Assembly (NCBI GenBank): GCA_941918925.1 | Contig: OW799237.1 | Location: forward strand, 56,656,997 to 56,720,996 | DNA: 64,000 nucleotides | From: Phyto melanocephala | Taxonomy: Eukaryota; Arthropoda; Insecta; Diptera; Rhinophoridae | Direction of reading: 5' to 3' | Part shown: one piece after another, positions 11,215 through 22,122 of the stretch | Numbering within the stretch: the first letter of the stretch is position 1 | Layout of the letters: every line of letters starts with the position of its first letter | Program-made: the position numbers and the translations under genes | Notes under the pieces: generated by a model | Databases searched by the model: none | Told to the model about the DNA's origin: nothing | What the model saw: the letters and a program-made list of their open reading frames with translations, nothing else

Positions 11215-12082
11215 TCTATATATATAAAAGTGAAACTCTGTGTGTGTGTGTGTGTTAGCTATAGACTCCGGAACTGTAAAACCGATCGGACTCAAACTTT
11301 GGCAAGTTGTTGTACACATACCAGGGAGTGTTTATGGATAGAAAAAAGTGGGCGGGGCCACGCCCATAAAAATTAGTTATCAGTTTTAGCTACTTGCACT
11401 TGACCGATTTTTCTGAAATTTTGCACACATATTAAGCTGTCATGACTAAATAATTTTGTGATAAAAAAAGTGGGCGGGGCCACGCCCCTAAAAAAGTTTT
11501 AATTTTGAGGTACTTGCACTGGACCGATTTTTCTGAAACTTTGCGCACATACTAAGCTGTCATAACCATATAATTTCGTGATTAGAAAAGTGGGCGGGGC
11601 CGCGCCCATAAAAAATTAGTTATCAGTTTTAGCTACTTGCACTGGACCGAATTTTCTGAAACTTTGCAAACATACTGAGCTGTCATGACTTTACACTTTC
11701 GTCATTATAAAAGTGGGCAGTGCCACGCCCATTAAAAAAAAGGTATAATTTTGAGGTACTTGCTCTGGACCGATTTTTCTGAAACCTTGCAAACATATTG
11801 AGTTGTCATGACTATACAGTTTCGTATTTAGAAAAGTGGGCAGTGCCACGCCCATAAAAAAAGGTATCATTTTGAGGTACTTACACTGGACCGATTTTTC
11901 TGAAACTTTGCACACTTATTGAGCTGTCATGACTATACAGCTTCGTAATTAGAAAAGTGGGCAGTGCCACGCTCATATAGAAAAAGTTATAGTTTTTAGC
12001 CTTGCACTTGATATTCGATTAAAATTTAGAATGCGATTAAAATTCATGAAGGGGCGTAGCAACGCGCGCCGGGATTGGCTAG
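11215..12082 (+). mobile_element. Short non-autonomous Helitron, full length
   Basis: 5' end TCTATATATATAAAAGTGAA preceded by A, 3' end GGGATTGGCTAG followed by T: the TC...CTAG ends and A/T insertion site of Helitrons. After a short TG repeat comes a leader with GACTCCGGAACTGTAAAACC, then about six tandem units of about 115 bp, each with GTGGGCNGNGCCACGCCCAT and TGGACCGATTTTTCTGAAAC. Near the 3' end GGGGCG can pair with CGCGCC. It has no coding capacity. Related copies: 22123-24393, 34693-35817 and 54988-55869. Confidence 0.88.
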
Positions 12083-12303
12083 TATATAATAAAAATAAAA
12101 CAAAAAAAAATTAAAAAACTATTTAAAAAAAAAAATTAAAAAAAAAATAATAAAAATATAAATAATATATTAAATAAAAAAAAAATTAAAAATTTTTTTT
12201 TTGGCTCAGCTGGGATTCGATGCCATGTTTTCTCTAACCAGTATACACGTTTGTATGTATGTATGTATGTTGTTGTTGTAATGTTGTTTTTGTGAAAAAA
12301 AAT
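12083..12303. other. A-rich intron sequence
   Basis: Poly-A/T-rich filler with a short TATG repeat at about 12253-12270. Nothing else seen. Confidence 0.5.
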
Positions 12304-12521
12304 TGAGGTGTTCGTGGGTTTTTGCTCATATCTCCGTTGTTTATGTACCGATGTTTCTGATTTTCAATACCGATCTACTCCCGAATATTTCTGATATTTT
12401 AATACCTCACCCGGGTCCCAGCGATGGCGGTGGGCTTCAAAAAGTTGATTTCAACATACACACGGACAGACTGACAGAGCTTAATCGACTCCCCTATTCA
12501 TAAGCTTTCAGAAAATATATA

Positions 12522-13805
12522 CAGGGTGGACCAAAAGTCACGCCTGCGTGTAAAAATTGAATAACTTTTTTGTTTATTAATATTTTTTATTTTTTTTTCA
12601 GATTTTATTCATCGATTCGTGTTACACCACCATGCAAAATTTAACGACTGAGCAACGAACGAAAGTGGTAGAATTTTACTTTTCCAATGGGCGCTCAATT
12701 TTACTGACGCAACGAGCATATCGAAATTATTTCAACACCAGAAATGCACCTAACCAAACCACAATTAATCGTTTAATTGCACGGTTCCGACAACAAGTTC
12801 AGATTTGCCACGATCAGGAAGACCAAGAATAATACAGAATCAAGTGAACATTGATCGTGTACGGGTCAGTGTTGCAGAATATTCAGGAACTTCAACGCGA
12901 AGACGTTCTGGACAACTGGGCATCTCTAGAACATCACTTCAACGTATTTTACGTCATTTAAACATGCATCCATACAAGGTCCAATTGACCCAACATCCTT
13001 TACCAGTTGACTACTATCAAAGACTAATTTGGGCAACACGCTTCGTGGCGTTGTGCGCAGAAAATAGAGAGTTTCTTAGCAATTTAATAATGAGTGATGA
13101 AGCACATTTTCATCTAAATGGATACGTAAATAAACAAAATATGCGATTTTGGGGTACTACAAATCCCAGAGTTGTTTACCAGCGCCAATTACACCCCCTC
13201 AAGTGTACAGTATGGTGTGGAGTGACATCAGAAAGAGTTATAGGGCCCTACTTCTTCGAGGATGAAGTTGGTAATACAGTAACGGTGAATGGGGACAGAT
13301 ATCGCGCTATGCTTAATAATTTTGTACGCCCTGAGGCAGCTAACAAGTGGTTTCAGCAGGATGGAGCAACAGCACACACGGCCCGTGCCACAATGACGCT
13401 TTTAAATGAAATTTTTGACGACCGAATTATCTCGAAAAATTCAGAATTTAATTGGCCAGCACGTTCACCGGATTTAACTGCCCCTGACTATTTTCTATGG
13501 GGTTATCTCAAAGAACGAGTGTATGTGAACAAGCCTCAAACTATAGAGCAGCTAAAGAACAATATTGAAGCTGAGATCAGGGCAATAGAGCCTGAAACCT
13601 TGCGTGCAGTTATGCAAAACGCTTGTTTAAGAGCCCAATTGTGCATCGATGAAAATGGTGGTCATCTCTCTGACATTATTTTTCATAATTAAAATTTAGG
13701 TCATACAAAGATAATATTATAATTAAAAAAAATTTAATAAAAAATAATAATAAACAAAAAAGTTATTCAATTTTTACACGCAGGCGCGACTTTTGGTCCA
13801 ACCTG
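12522..13805 (+). mobile_element. rosa-like DD41D mariner, nearly intact
   Basis: 1284 bp. Terminal inverted repeats start CAGGGTGGACCAAAAGTC (left) and, inverted, CAGGTTGGACCAAAAGTC (right), and stay alike for about 58 bp. The target TA is duplicated at 12520-12521 and 13806-13807. The interrupted P repeat shows the pre-insertion site. The transposase (12632-13692) has one obvious frameshift, which makes this the youngest-looking member here. Confidence 0.93.
12632..13692 (+). pseudogene. DD41D mariner transposase, one frameshift
   Basis: Cut-and-paste transposase of the IS630-Tc1-mariner superfamily. The N-terminal helix-turn-helix region starts MQNLTTEQRTKVVEFYFSNG and stays in frame to about 12800. 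There a shift is needed to reach LPRSGRPRI and the second half, open to 13692. Catalytic Asp residues are in MSDEAHF, WFQQDGATAHTA and PDLTAPDYFLWG. By my count 41 residues separate the second and third, matching the rosa (DD41D) lineage rather than classic mariners (DD34D). Full length would be about 350 residues. The C-terminus GGHLSDIIFHN is typical of the superfamily. Confidence 0.9.
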
Positions 13806-13894
13806 TACTTTATGGGGTCGGAAATCAAATTTGTAGAAATTTCACACGGAATGACAAACCTATATATACCCTTTTTCACTGTGTGAAGGGTATA

Positions 13895-14430
13895 ACAAGG
13901 CGAATTCAATATTAGGTGATGTTAAGAAGCCAACTGATTGTTTTTTGTTCGTTTTATTTTTACGGCACAATGTCAAAGTTTGTTTACATTTAAATTAATT
14001 TTTATGTGCGTTGATTGAAAATTTTTATAAAAGTGGTAAAATTTGTGGGCAAAAATTTAAAAAAATACTTATATTTGTGCAATAACTTTTTGGAAAATAA
14101 GTAAAATACAATTTATAATTGGAATAAACAACATTTGTAATGTTTTTAATTCAGAAAATGCAAAATTTCCGTTGTGTTTGTTCTAGTGATTTAACGTTGT
14201 GAAAATTGTGAAAAATGTGATATAAAACACAAATATGTGATATAAACTGGAACAAATTTATGTAATAAATTATAAATACTTATTTTTTTTTTAAATTTTC
14301 GCGTAAATTTATAAAAATAAAATTTTAATTAAAAGTAAACAAAAGATTTGTTTTTTTGTGTTTTGACATTCTCTTGACCTTTTTGTGTTTGTTGCAGGGC
14401 TGATATCATCTGATATTGAATTCGCCTTGT
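13895..14430. mobile_element. MITE with TA duplication
   Basis: Ends ACAAGGCGAATTCAATATT (left, and inverted at the right) are perfect for at least 19 bp. TA flanks both sides (13893-13894 and 14431-14432). The 536-bp body is A+T-rich without coding capacity. The GGCGAATTC motif recalls the interior of the CAAGGC hAT MITEs, but the TA duplication differs, so I keep them apart. Confidence 0.75.
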
Positions 14431-14829
14431 TAAAAAATCAAAAATGCAAAATAAAAATAGATTCGATATGTTGAACTTTTTTACATATTTTTTTGTAATG
14501 CCTTTCTATTTAGGTAGGGTTGCCATTCGTACTGTTTTAAACAGTACATGTACTGTTTTTTGTAATATGTACTGTTATATTCACAATACCTAAAACAATA
14601 CGAAAAAGTACTGTTTTTTTATATTTGTACTGTTTTTGTACTGTTTTTTGAATATACATGTATTGAATTTTGTAATTTTTTGAAGAATGAAACAGGAAAA
14701 AATTGTATTGTTAAATGTGTACAAAAAAGGGATAAATATTTATAATTTATTTTTGAATTAACTTTTTTTGTAAGCATAAATTATTATCTTTTATATAACT
14801 ATAACACCTCTATTTGTGTGGTATAATTA

Positions 14830-17680
14830 CACTGCTCTGCAGCAAAATCCTCCATTTAATAAAACTATGTGGACTATATATATTTTGACGCGCTGAACTC
14901 AAATCCGTTGTCGGTTTTTTTCCATCAGATCGGGTTTTTTTTTATGGGCGTGGCAAATTTTCCCCCCTAAATTAGTCAGGTACGGACACATATTTAATCC
15001 TAACTGGAGAACTAGTCATCCGATTTTCAAAAATATAACACCAAAAAATGTGTAACAAAATTGTTTTTATTTCAATGGAATAAGATTTTCCCCTATCTCT
15101 TATCGTTTTGGAGTTATTTAGAAATTAATGGAGAAAAAAAAATTTTTCGTGCAAAATTCGTCATATTTTTCAATTTAGAAATGGAATTTAAAAAAATTTA
15201 AGGCAAATATTCAACGTTTTAAACTTTTTTCTGAGAGCTACTTGTCTTGGAAATAAAACAAGCCATAAACCATAAAAATCGGTTAAAAAATGTGGATTTT
15301 ATTGTCAATTTACCGCAGGTACCCAATATTGACGAAATATGTGTAATGCAGCAAACAACGTCAGAGTGGGCGCACTAAAGCGCCTTGTAGCAACAATGAA
15401 TGGCAACTATTTACTTCTGTCTATTTTCGTACAACTAAAACATATACAAGCAAAAAAATTTGCCAGATTGTAATTTTGTAGCAACGCCTCGCTTAAAGCA
15501 CCCACCCTGTCGTCACCCGTAGATAACTTCAAATTTCAATAAAAAATTAAAATATTTACAGCCTATTTTACTTAAAATAACACAAAATTTTTGTTAATAA
15601 TTATTAATTTTTATTAAGAAAACACATAAAAAAGTAGCTTAAGCTGTCCATGCTCTTTCTTCTGCATCATTCAATTTCGTTTTAAAAACCTCGTCCTTCA
15701 TAAGCTGTCGTATTTGTGGACCTACAAGTATGCCTTCTTTTACCTTAGCATCTCTGATTCTAGGAAATTCGCTCTTAATGTATAGAAAGGCTTCACCATC
15801 CTTGTTCATTGCCTTGACAAAATTTTTCATTAGGCCTAGCTTTATATGAAGAGAAGAGTTTGTTCCTTTTGTTTTTAAGGCTCTTCTGCTACATTTTTTT
15901 TCCTGGAATAAAATTTAATCTTTTCGGCCAAATTTTAACATTGTAGTGTTTTTTTTTCGCGCGGCAATCCCATTCACATAAGAAGCAACAAAACTTGGTA
16001 TATCCATTTGAGTGGGACCAATGGAAATTTGTTGCCATTGTGAAGTAAAACGCCTTTCAAACTTGCCTTGGATGAATTAATAACAAGCCGCCAATCCTAA
16101 GATTTATGACTGAAACACAGTTGTCGCAAAAGTCCATCAGCATTATCGCAAAATATCAAACCTTCCTCTTTGCTGAAATATATTCAAAAAGGTTGTTCTT
16201 TATTTCGAAAGTAAGAGACGTTAACGTCCGTTTGCACCAAATTCAATTCTTTTAATTGGGATGCAAGAAGCTCATACTTGTTTTTTGAGAGCCCTAATTT
16301 ACGAACTAAGTTATTTATATCAGTTTAATTCGGAAAATAAGGTTTACTCGTTGGACTTCCATATAAATGCGAAGAAACACTCATGTAGGCGTAAGTGGAT
16401 TCAGTTGCTGCAGAAAGCCCATCTTCTTCATCGTCTGTAGGAGGCAATGGAGGTAAAAATTTATTTGTAAACTGGAAAACTGGTCGTTTGACGCATAAAG
16501 TATTTGGATATGAAACTTTATTTTTGGTTTTTTTTTTGGTAAACCCACGTGTTTTAGTATGACAAAGGAGCAATCATTTTGATGATTTTGTGGTTCACTC
16601 CAAATCGCTGGCTTCATAAAGACTTATGACTTCCATTTAACCAACCTCTTAAAGACTTACCACAGCTACTACAACATATTTTCGGCAGCCAATTTTTATC
16701 TCTATCATCGATAGGAAACCCAAAATAACGACAATAAGCATCTTTAAGCTTGGAAGATATTGTTTCCCGTTGAGAACCTTAAGTTAGATCGCCACATACG
16801 TAACAAAATAAATTTAGAGATTTGTTACAAATCCTTGACATTTTGTAATATGAAAGCGTTTGTGGATTCTGTAATTGCTTTATTTCTTAACACAGTAACA
16901 AAGTACACTATAAGATCTATTGACTGTTGCCGATTTTAACCGCACGATATTCAAATTAAAAGTGACTTACTTATTGCCCATTAGCTTCTATATATACAAT
17001 AAATACTAGAATCTACCCTAATGTTCTTAATTTGAAATCACAGGTAATTGAGAAATACTGTTATAAATATTAATTCCAAGAACTATGTAAAATACCGTTG
17101 TACTTTAGTTCCATTACCTGCTCACCTAACCAAATGTTACATATATCATATGTAAGGCTGGTTGCATTACAATATTGGGTACCTGCGGTAAATTGACAAT
17201 AAAATCCACATTTTTTAACCGATTTTTATGGTTTATGGCTTGTTTTATTTCCAAGACAAGTAGCTCTCAGAAAAAAGTTTAAAATGTTGAATATTTGCCT
17301 TAAATTTTTTTAAATTCCATTTTTAAATTGAAAAATATGACGAATTTTGCACGAAAAATTTTTTTTCTCCATTAATTTCTAAATAACTCCAAAACGATAA
17401 GAGATAGGGGAAAATTTTATTCCATTGAAATAAAAACAATTTTGTTACACATTTTTTTGTGTTTTATTTTTGAAAATCGGATGACTGGTTCTCGAGTTAG
17501 GATTAAATATGTGTCCGTACCTGACTAATCTAGGGGGAACAATTTGCCACGCACATAAAAAAAATCCCGATCTGATGGAAAAAAACCGACAACGGATTTG
17601 AGTTCAGCGCGTCAAAATCCATATAGTCCACATAGTTTTATTAAATGGGAAGACAAAAAATTATTTTTTGCAGAGCAGTG
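14830..17680 (-). mobile_element. Long-TIR DNA transposon, unclassified family, copy A
   Basis: Terminal inverted repeats of about 500 bp (14830-15331 and 17170-17680) begin CACTGCTCTGC and end at the CCCAATATTG block. TTA is duplicated on both sides (14827-14829 and 17681-17683). The repeats include CGCTGAACTCAAATCCGTTG, CCATCAGATCGGG and TTACCGCAGGTACC. The interior carries the gene remnant at 15639-16841 on the minus strand. Other copies: 46478-49579 and 56898-57905. A TWA triplet is typical of PIF/Harbinger, but the gene does not look like that transposase. Confidence 0.88.
15639..16841 (-). pseudogene. Multicopy arthropod protein of unknown function, copy A
   Basis: Reads from ATG at 16841 (SRICNKS) through a Cys cluster with LPKICCSSCGKSLRGWL. 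It continues with a shift into MKPAIWSEPQNHQND and PPLPPTDDEEDGLSAATEST, then decayed LVRKLGLSKN, GYTKFCCFLCEWD and WPKR segments. It ends as MKNFVKAMN, then VGPQIRQLMKDEV and EERAWTA, stop. I recognise the family from arthropod genomes, where it is multicopy and I recall no assigned function. From memory those proteins continue past AWTA, whereas this one stops there. It is inactive: several shifts and an internal deletion between LRNGNKF and GYTKF. Confidence 0.7.
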
Positions 17681-17701
17681 TTATTTATTGAATTTTAAAA
17701 A

Positions 17702-18230
17702 TTACTTTTGGATTACTAGTATATATAACTTAACAAATATCAATTGTAATTGACAAATTATCAATTTTAAAGTAGACTTTACTTTACTGTTCATAAAAAT
17801 TGTTATTGTCTTTAAAATAAACTTCAATATTATAGTCGACTTTAACAAGAAATGTTTTCTTTTTGTTGAGCCTAAGTATTATTTTCTTAAATATTGTTAA
17901 ATATTGGTTTTAAGTACAATAGCAATTTCTATGCATGATAGATTAAGTGCCATTATTACAACTTGCCTTTAGTTAAAGATAGGTTTTTTTTTGCTCGATA
18001 AATAGCTTTGCATTATTATTTTATTGTTATTATTATTATTAATTTTAATAATATTTAATGAATAAAAAAATAATAAATTAAGGGTCAAAGCAAAGCCATT
18101 TATCTGCCAAACAAAATCCTGCCTTTAGCTAACGGCAAGTTGTAATAATGGCCCTAAGTCTACTTTAAAATTGATAATTTATCAATTACAATTAATATTT
18201 TTTAAGTTATATATAGTATTCCAAAAGTAT
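17702..18230. repeat. Two-tier foldback
   Basis: Outer arms 17702-17782 and 18150-18230 share CTTTTGGATTACTAGTATAT / CTTTTGGAATACTATATAT, then TCAATTGTAATTGA-like and TTTTAAAGTAGACTT blocks. Inner arms 17942-18010 and about 18085-18160 share GCCATTATTACAACTTGCC and ATAAATAGCTTTGC. About 158 bp separate the arms on the left only. Likely a foldback MITE with a later insertion in one arm, inside the hAT element. No target duplication recognised. Confidence 0.65.
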
Positions 18231-18486
18231 TAATGGAATATTATTGTAATTTGAAGAAACAAATCAATTGAATTTATATATTATGGATAATTTCAAAATT
18301 CAACTCGTAGTTTTTGAAATTCAATTACCGATTTTGAAATTGTATTTACTATTTTTGAAATTTAATTAATAACTTTTGAAATACATTAGATCATTTTCAA
18401 AATTAAGTTTGAAAATATAGTGCATAGTTCTGAAATGTTAAAGCCTTGGTAATTCGTTTATTCAAACTAATATCAATATTAATATC

Positions 18487-20771
18487 GAACAAGTAAGAGC
18501 ACTATATTCGGCTGTGCCGAATCTTTTATACCCACCACCAATTTTGTGTACATTTAAAGCGCAATATTTATTATTTTGTTAATCGCTAAGGAATAATCTG
18601 TTTATAATAAAATTTGTATCACTTTCTTTGTAGAGGGTGGTTAAATTTTAAGGGCCCATGTTGAAGGTGAACTACACGTAGACTTTAAATTTGTTTTCTG
18701 CATTTTACTTGACATTTCTCAATCTCAAACTTACTCAATTTGATCCGTGGAAAGATACGCAAATGAGCAACGCTTTAAAGTTATTCAGGTTTTTTATAAA
18801 AATGGGCGTTCAAATCAAAATGCATTTTGTGCACTTCGTAATTCTTTTGATCAACAAATTCGTCCACAATCGGGAGAATTGTAAAAAATATTTAAATTTC
18901 TGCAAAACAGGTCTGTATAAAATGTTAGAAAATCTGTGAATGCCTTCTTAGTTCGTTGAAGGGGAAACACTGCAGGTTTTTGCGTTCAAATCAAAATGCA
19001 TTTTGTGCACTTCGTAATTCTTTTGATCAACAATATCGTTCAAATTCGTCCACAATCGGGAGAATTGTAAAAAATATTTAAATTTCTGCAAAACAGGTCT
19101 GTATAAAATGTTAGAAAATCTGTGAATGCCTTCTTAGTTCGTTGAATGGGAACCACTGCTGGTTTTTGCGATAGTTCGGCAAAAGAGCAGTCAACCTCGT
19201 TTCATCATCATGCCCAACAATTGAGCATCAACATTGTCATTGAAAATTTGGACCATCAGATAGAGGAGTGGCGCCAAGGATGGGGGGGGTGTCATTTGGC
19301 CGATATTTTGTTAAATACATAATTGAACCATAATAATAATAATAATTTGTGTTTTATTTAAATCCAACATCGGTCCTTAAAATTTAACCACCCTTTATAA
19401 CTTCGATATGCTACTAAAATGCTTTTGTAAATGTAGTCTTTCAATGAAAGTGGACGTTAAAGTAGGCGTGTCAATAAAGTTTCTGCTAATAAATACAATT
19501 TAGATATTTCAATATAGTCCTTTATTTTCCCAAAAACTTTGTCAATAGAGAAATTACATGAATTTAAGATAAACCGTTATATGGGAGGTGTCACCTAAAC
19601 TTTTTGGCACAACAATTACATTGATTAGAAGGATATACGTAGCGATCACCATACCTCAAATTTTGGCGGTTTTATGAGCTTTTAAATTTCATTAACGGTA
19701 AATTACGTAAAAAGTGGGCGTTATAGTAGGCGTGTCAAAGTTATTTTTGCGAATGAGTTCAACTTAGGTGTTTCAATATAGCCCTTTATTATTCCAAAAT
19801 CATTATTAGTAGAGAAATTATATGAATTTTAGGTAAAACGTTATATGGGAGGTGGGCGTAAAAGTCAGCGTGGCAGGTTAATTTTCTGGCACAGTAATGA
19901 CATTGCCTAGGAGGATATACGTAGCAAATTTTATCGTCATACATCTAAATTTGGCGGTTTTATAAGCTTTTAAATTTCATTAACGGTAGATAACGTGAAA
20001 AGTGGGCGTTATAGTAGGCGTGTCAAAGTTATTTTTGCGAATGAGTACAACTAAGGTGTTTCAACCCTTTGTTATTCCAAAATCTTTATTAATAGAGAAA
20101 TTATATGAATTTAAGTTAAAACGTTATATGGGAGGTGGGCGTAAAAGTGGGCGTGGCACATTGATTTTCCGTTGCAGCAAAGCCTCTCACCAAAAAGCAA
20201 AGTGTGCAAAATTTCAGAGTCGTACATCCAATTTTGTTGCTTTTATGAGGTTTTTGTATTTAAATATATCGAAAAATACACTGTGCGGTATAAATTTTCG
20301 TACATTTCGATCGATAACTCCTCTCCTAATGCATAGATTTAGATGATTTTCGGGGAAAAATATTGTTTTTACTCAGGAAATATATATTCGAAGTTTCATT
20401 ATTCTACGTTAATGCGTTTGGACACAATTCCATTTTATTAGATGTTCGAAGGACACGGTTTTTTCGACCTACTCTTGCTTTTCGAGCTATAATTCTCTTC
20501 CTATTCCGATTTAGCCCATTTTCAATGCCAAACAAACCTTGTCTATAAGAAAGATTCTGGCAAAATTTGAGCCCCCTAGCTTTTTCGGTGCGACTTCTAT
20601 CGTGCTTTCAACAGACGGACAGACGGACGGACATAGCTAGATCGTCATCAAATCAAACCCTGATTCAGAATATATATACTTTATGGGGTCTAAAATGGAT
20701 ATTTCGATGTGTTACAAACAGAATGACAAAATAAATATACCCCCACCATTTTTTTGGTGGCGGGTATAAAA
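18487..20771 (+). repeat. Dispersed repeat, family Q, copy 1
   Basis: Same ACAAGTAAGAGCACT cap and ATTCGGC-TGT-GCCGAAT hairpin as family P, but followed by TATACCCACCACCAA. The 3' end CCCCCACC-A-TTTTTT-GGTGGCGGGTATA forms a strong hairpin. The interior has about three tandem units of 250-280 bp, each with GGGAGGTGGGCGTAAAAGTG, AGTAGGCGTGTCAAAGTT and TTTGGCGGTTTTATGAGC. The deleted mariner at 18633-19395 lies near its 5' end. No Q-encoded protein is visible. Confidence 0.75.
18633..19395 (+). mobile_element. Internally deleted mariner (rosa-like)
   Basis: Inverted ends GAGGGTGGTTAAATTTTAAG (left) and AAGGGTGGTTAAATTTTAAG (inverted right), with TA on both sides (18631-18632 and 19396-19397). 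Near 18740 a frame reads VERYANEQRFKVIQVFYKNG then NAFCALRNSFDQQ, matching the N-terminus of the DD41D transposases here. The catalytic core is deleted, and near 19300 a decayed GGCHLADILLNT C-terminus remains. A 180-bp segment (about 18806-18985) is directly repeated at 18986-19165. Confidence 0.8.
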
Positions 20772-21199
20772 ACGACGGTTAATTTGAGTTTTTGACCACG
20801 TTAGTAACTTAAGACACTATTTGTAGTTCGACTCGATCTATATATGTATTGCATTTTGAAACAAATGCAATATTTTTTGTTACGTCCTCATAGTTTTGTA
20901 TATGTGTTTTATGTTATTTTTTTTTCTATTTTTAAAACATATGTGATGTATTGAATTAAAAGTTAAGTAACCGTTATGTTCTCATAGTTTTTACATGTTT
21001 TTATGTTTCTTATTAACTTTTTTTAAATAAAAATGTGATGTATTGAAGTAAAAGTTATGTTATCAATAAATAAAAAAATGTACTGTTTTTTTGAAAAGTA
21101 CTGTTTTTTCGCCCTCAATGTACTTTTTTTCACTTTTCAAATATGGCAACCCTATATTTAGGTGAAAGTTTTTCTTAATACTGGTATAGTCCATCGTAA

Positions 21200-21758
21200 C
21201 CCCCCGACCACACGAGCGGTTGATTATGTCTTAATATAAGCAATAAAGCCGGCAGAATAACGGCATCAAATTGCCAATGTTTAAGCTTATATCTATAGGT
21301 GGTGAACACGTAAATATCTTAAAACATAAAATTAAAAATTTTCCTGGTGATTGACCTACATATGTACATATAAATTAAAATTTTATAAAAAATATACTAA
21401 AATAAATTTCACCAAAAGCACTAGGTTAAAACGATTCTTTTGCCATTTTTTATTTAAATATAAATAAAAAACTTAAATTTTTTTATACAAACCATGTTAA
21501 TTTTAATATTTTGTTTTCTGTTTTTCTGCGACGTTCTCTAATACATTAGTGTTGTTGTTACATTTTATTTGTTTGCAATTGAATTTGACAGCTTGTGTTA
21601 AAAGATTATTGCTCAGCAATGTATTATAACATTTATTGCTAAATATGTATTTTAATACATATTCATGTAGTCCACACGTTAATATCTTGTGTTGGCAATA
21701 GAATTTGACAGTTGCTGTGGCAATAATTGCCAAACACATTGCTCGTGTGGTCGGGGGG
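21200..21758. mobile_element. Harbinger-like MITE, TAA duplication
   Basis: Perfect 18-bp inverted ends CCCCCCGACCACACGAGC are flanked by TAA at 21197-21199 and 21759-21761. A 3-bp TAA/TTA duplication with C/G-rich ends suits the PIF/Harbinger superfamily. The 559-bp body contains AATTTGACAG twice but no transposase. Confidence 0.8.
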
Positions 21759-21761
21759 TAA

Positions 21762-22122
21762 GCACGTCACTCTCCCAAAAAGTGCTGTTACGGTCCTTTA
21801 AAAAATACTATATACCTACATATGAATTATAACCTCAATGAAAAGATACCATTCAACCTACGAATTTCCACAATTCCCTTTCTCTGTTCAGATTTGTGAT
21901 TGCTAGTGCATTTACAATTTTTACTAAATGCTAAAACTGTCGTCTGTCACAGCAAAATTTTAATTTGCATTAGTGAGATTCTAATGCAAATTAACATTGC
22001 CGTCTGTCTATAGTATAACCTTAAGACAAAAAACACGACAGCTTTTAAGTTTTGAAAATTATTCAAAGTTTTTGAATTCTTTAAGTACGTTTTTAAACTG
22101 TGTTTTTATTTTTATTTAAATA
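21762..22122. other. Intron spacer
   Basis: No gene or element ends. A pair of similar clauses (CGTCTGTC and CTAATGCAAATTAA-like) near 21940-22010 may be the remains of an inverted repeat. Confidence 0.4.

Larger units (their letters stand above)
12304..13893 (+). repeat. Family P repeat, copy 2 (5'-truncated), split by a mariner
   Basis: 12304-12521 and 13806-13893 form the 3' part of a P repeat: AATCGACTC, TAAGCTTTCAGAAAATATA, then TTTATGGGGTCGGAAATC, ACACGGAATGACAAACC and the terminal TGTGAAGGGTATA hairpin. The mariner at 12522-13805 lies between, exactly at a TA that other copies preserve intact. Confidence 0.8.
14515..21154. mobile_element. hAT element (TAGGGTTGCCAT ends) swollen by nested insertions
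   Basis: 12-bp perfect inverted ends TAGGGTTGCCAT are flanked by a perfect 8-bp duplication TATTTAGG (14507-14514 and 21155-21162). The left subterminal region repeats TACTGTTTT about six times, and related motifs lie near the right end, as expected for hAT transposase binding. Its own sequence is only 14515-14829, 17681-18486 and 20772-21154 (about 1.5 kb). The rest is the long-TIR element (14830-17680) and a Q repeat (18487-20771) that itself holds a deleted mariner. No hAT transposase remains. A roughly 90-bp direct duplication lies at 20878-21060. Confidence 0.87.

Noticed and set aside
14830..17680. Calling the long-TIR element a PIF/Harbinger transposon
   Set aside because: The TTA/TAA duplication fits, but the encoded protein shows none of the Harbinger transposase or Myb-like motifs I would expect.
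18691..18939. 82-residue frame repeated identically at 26015 and, shorter, at 24906
   Set aside because: It is the wrong frame of the deleted mariner; the adjacent frame reads the transposase N-terminus.
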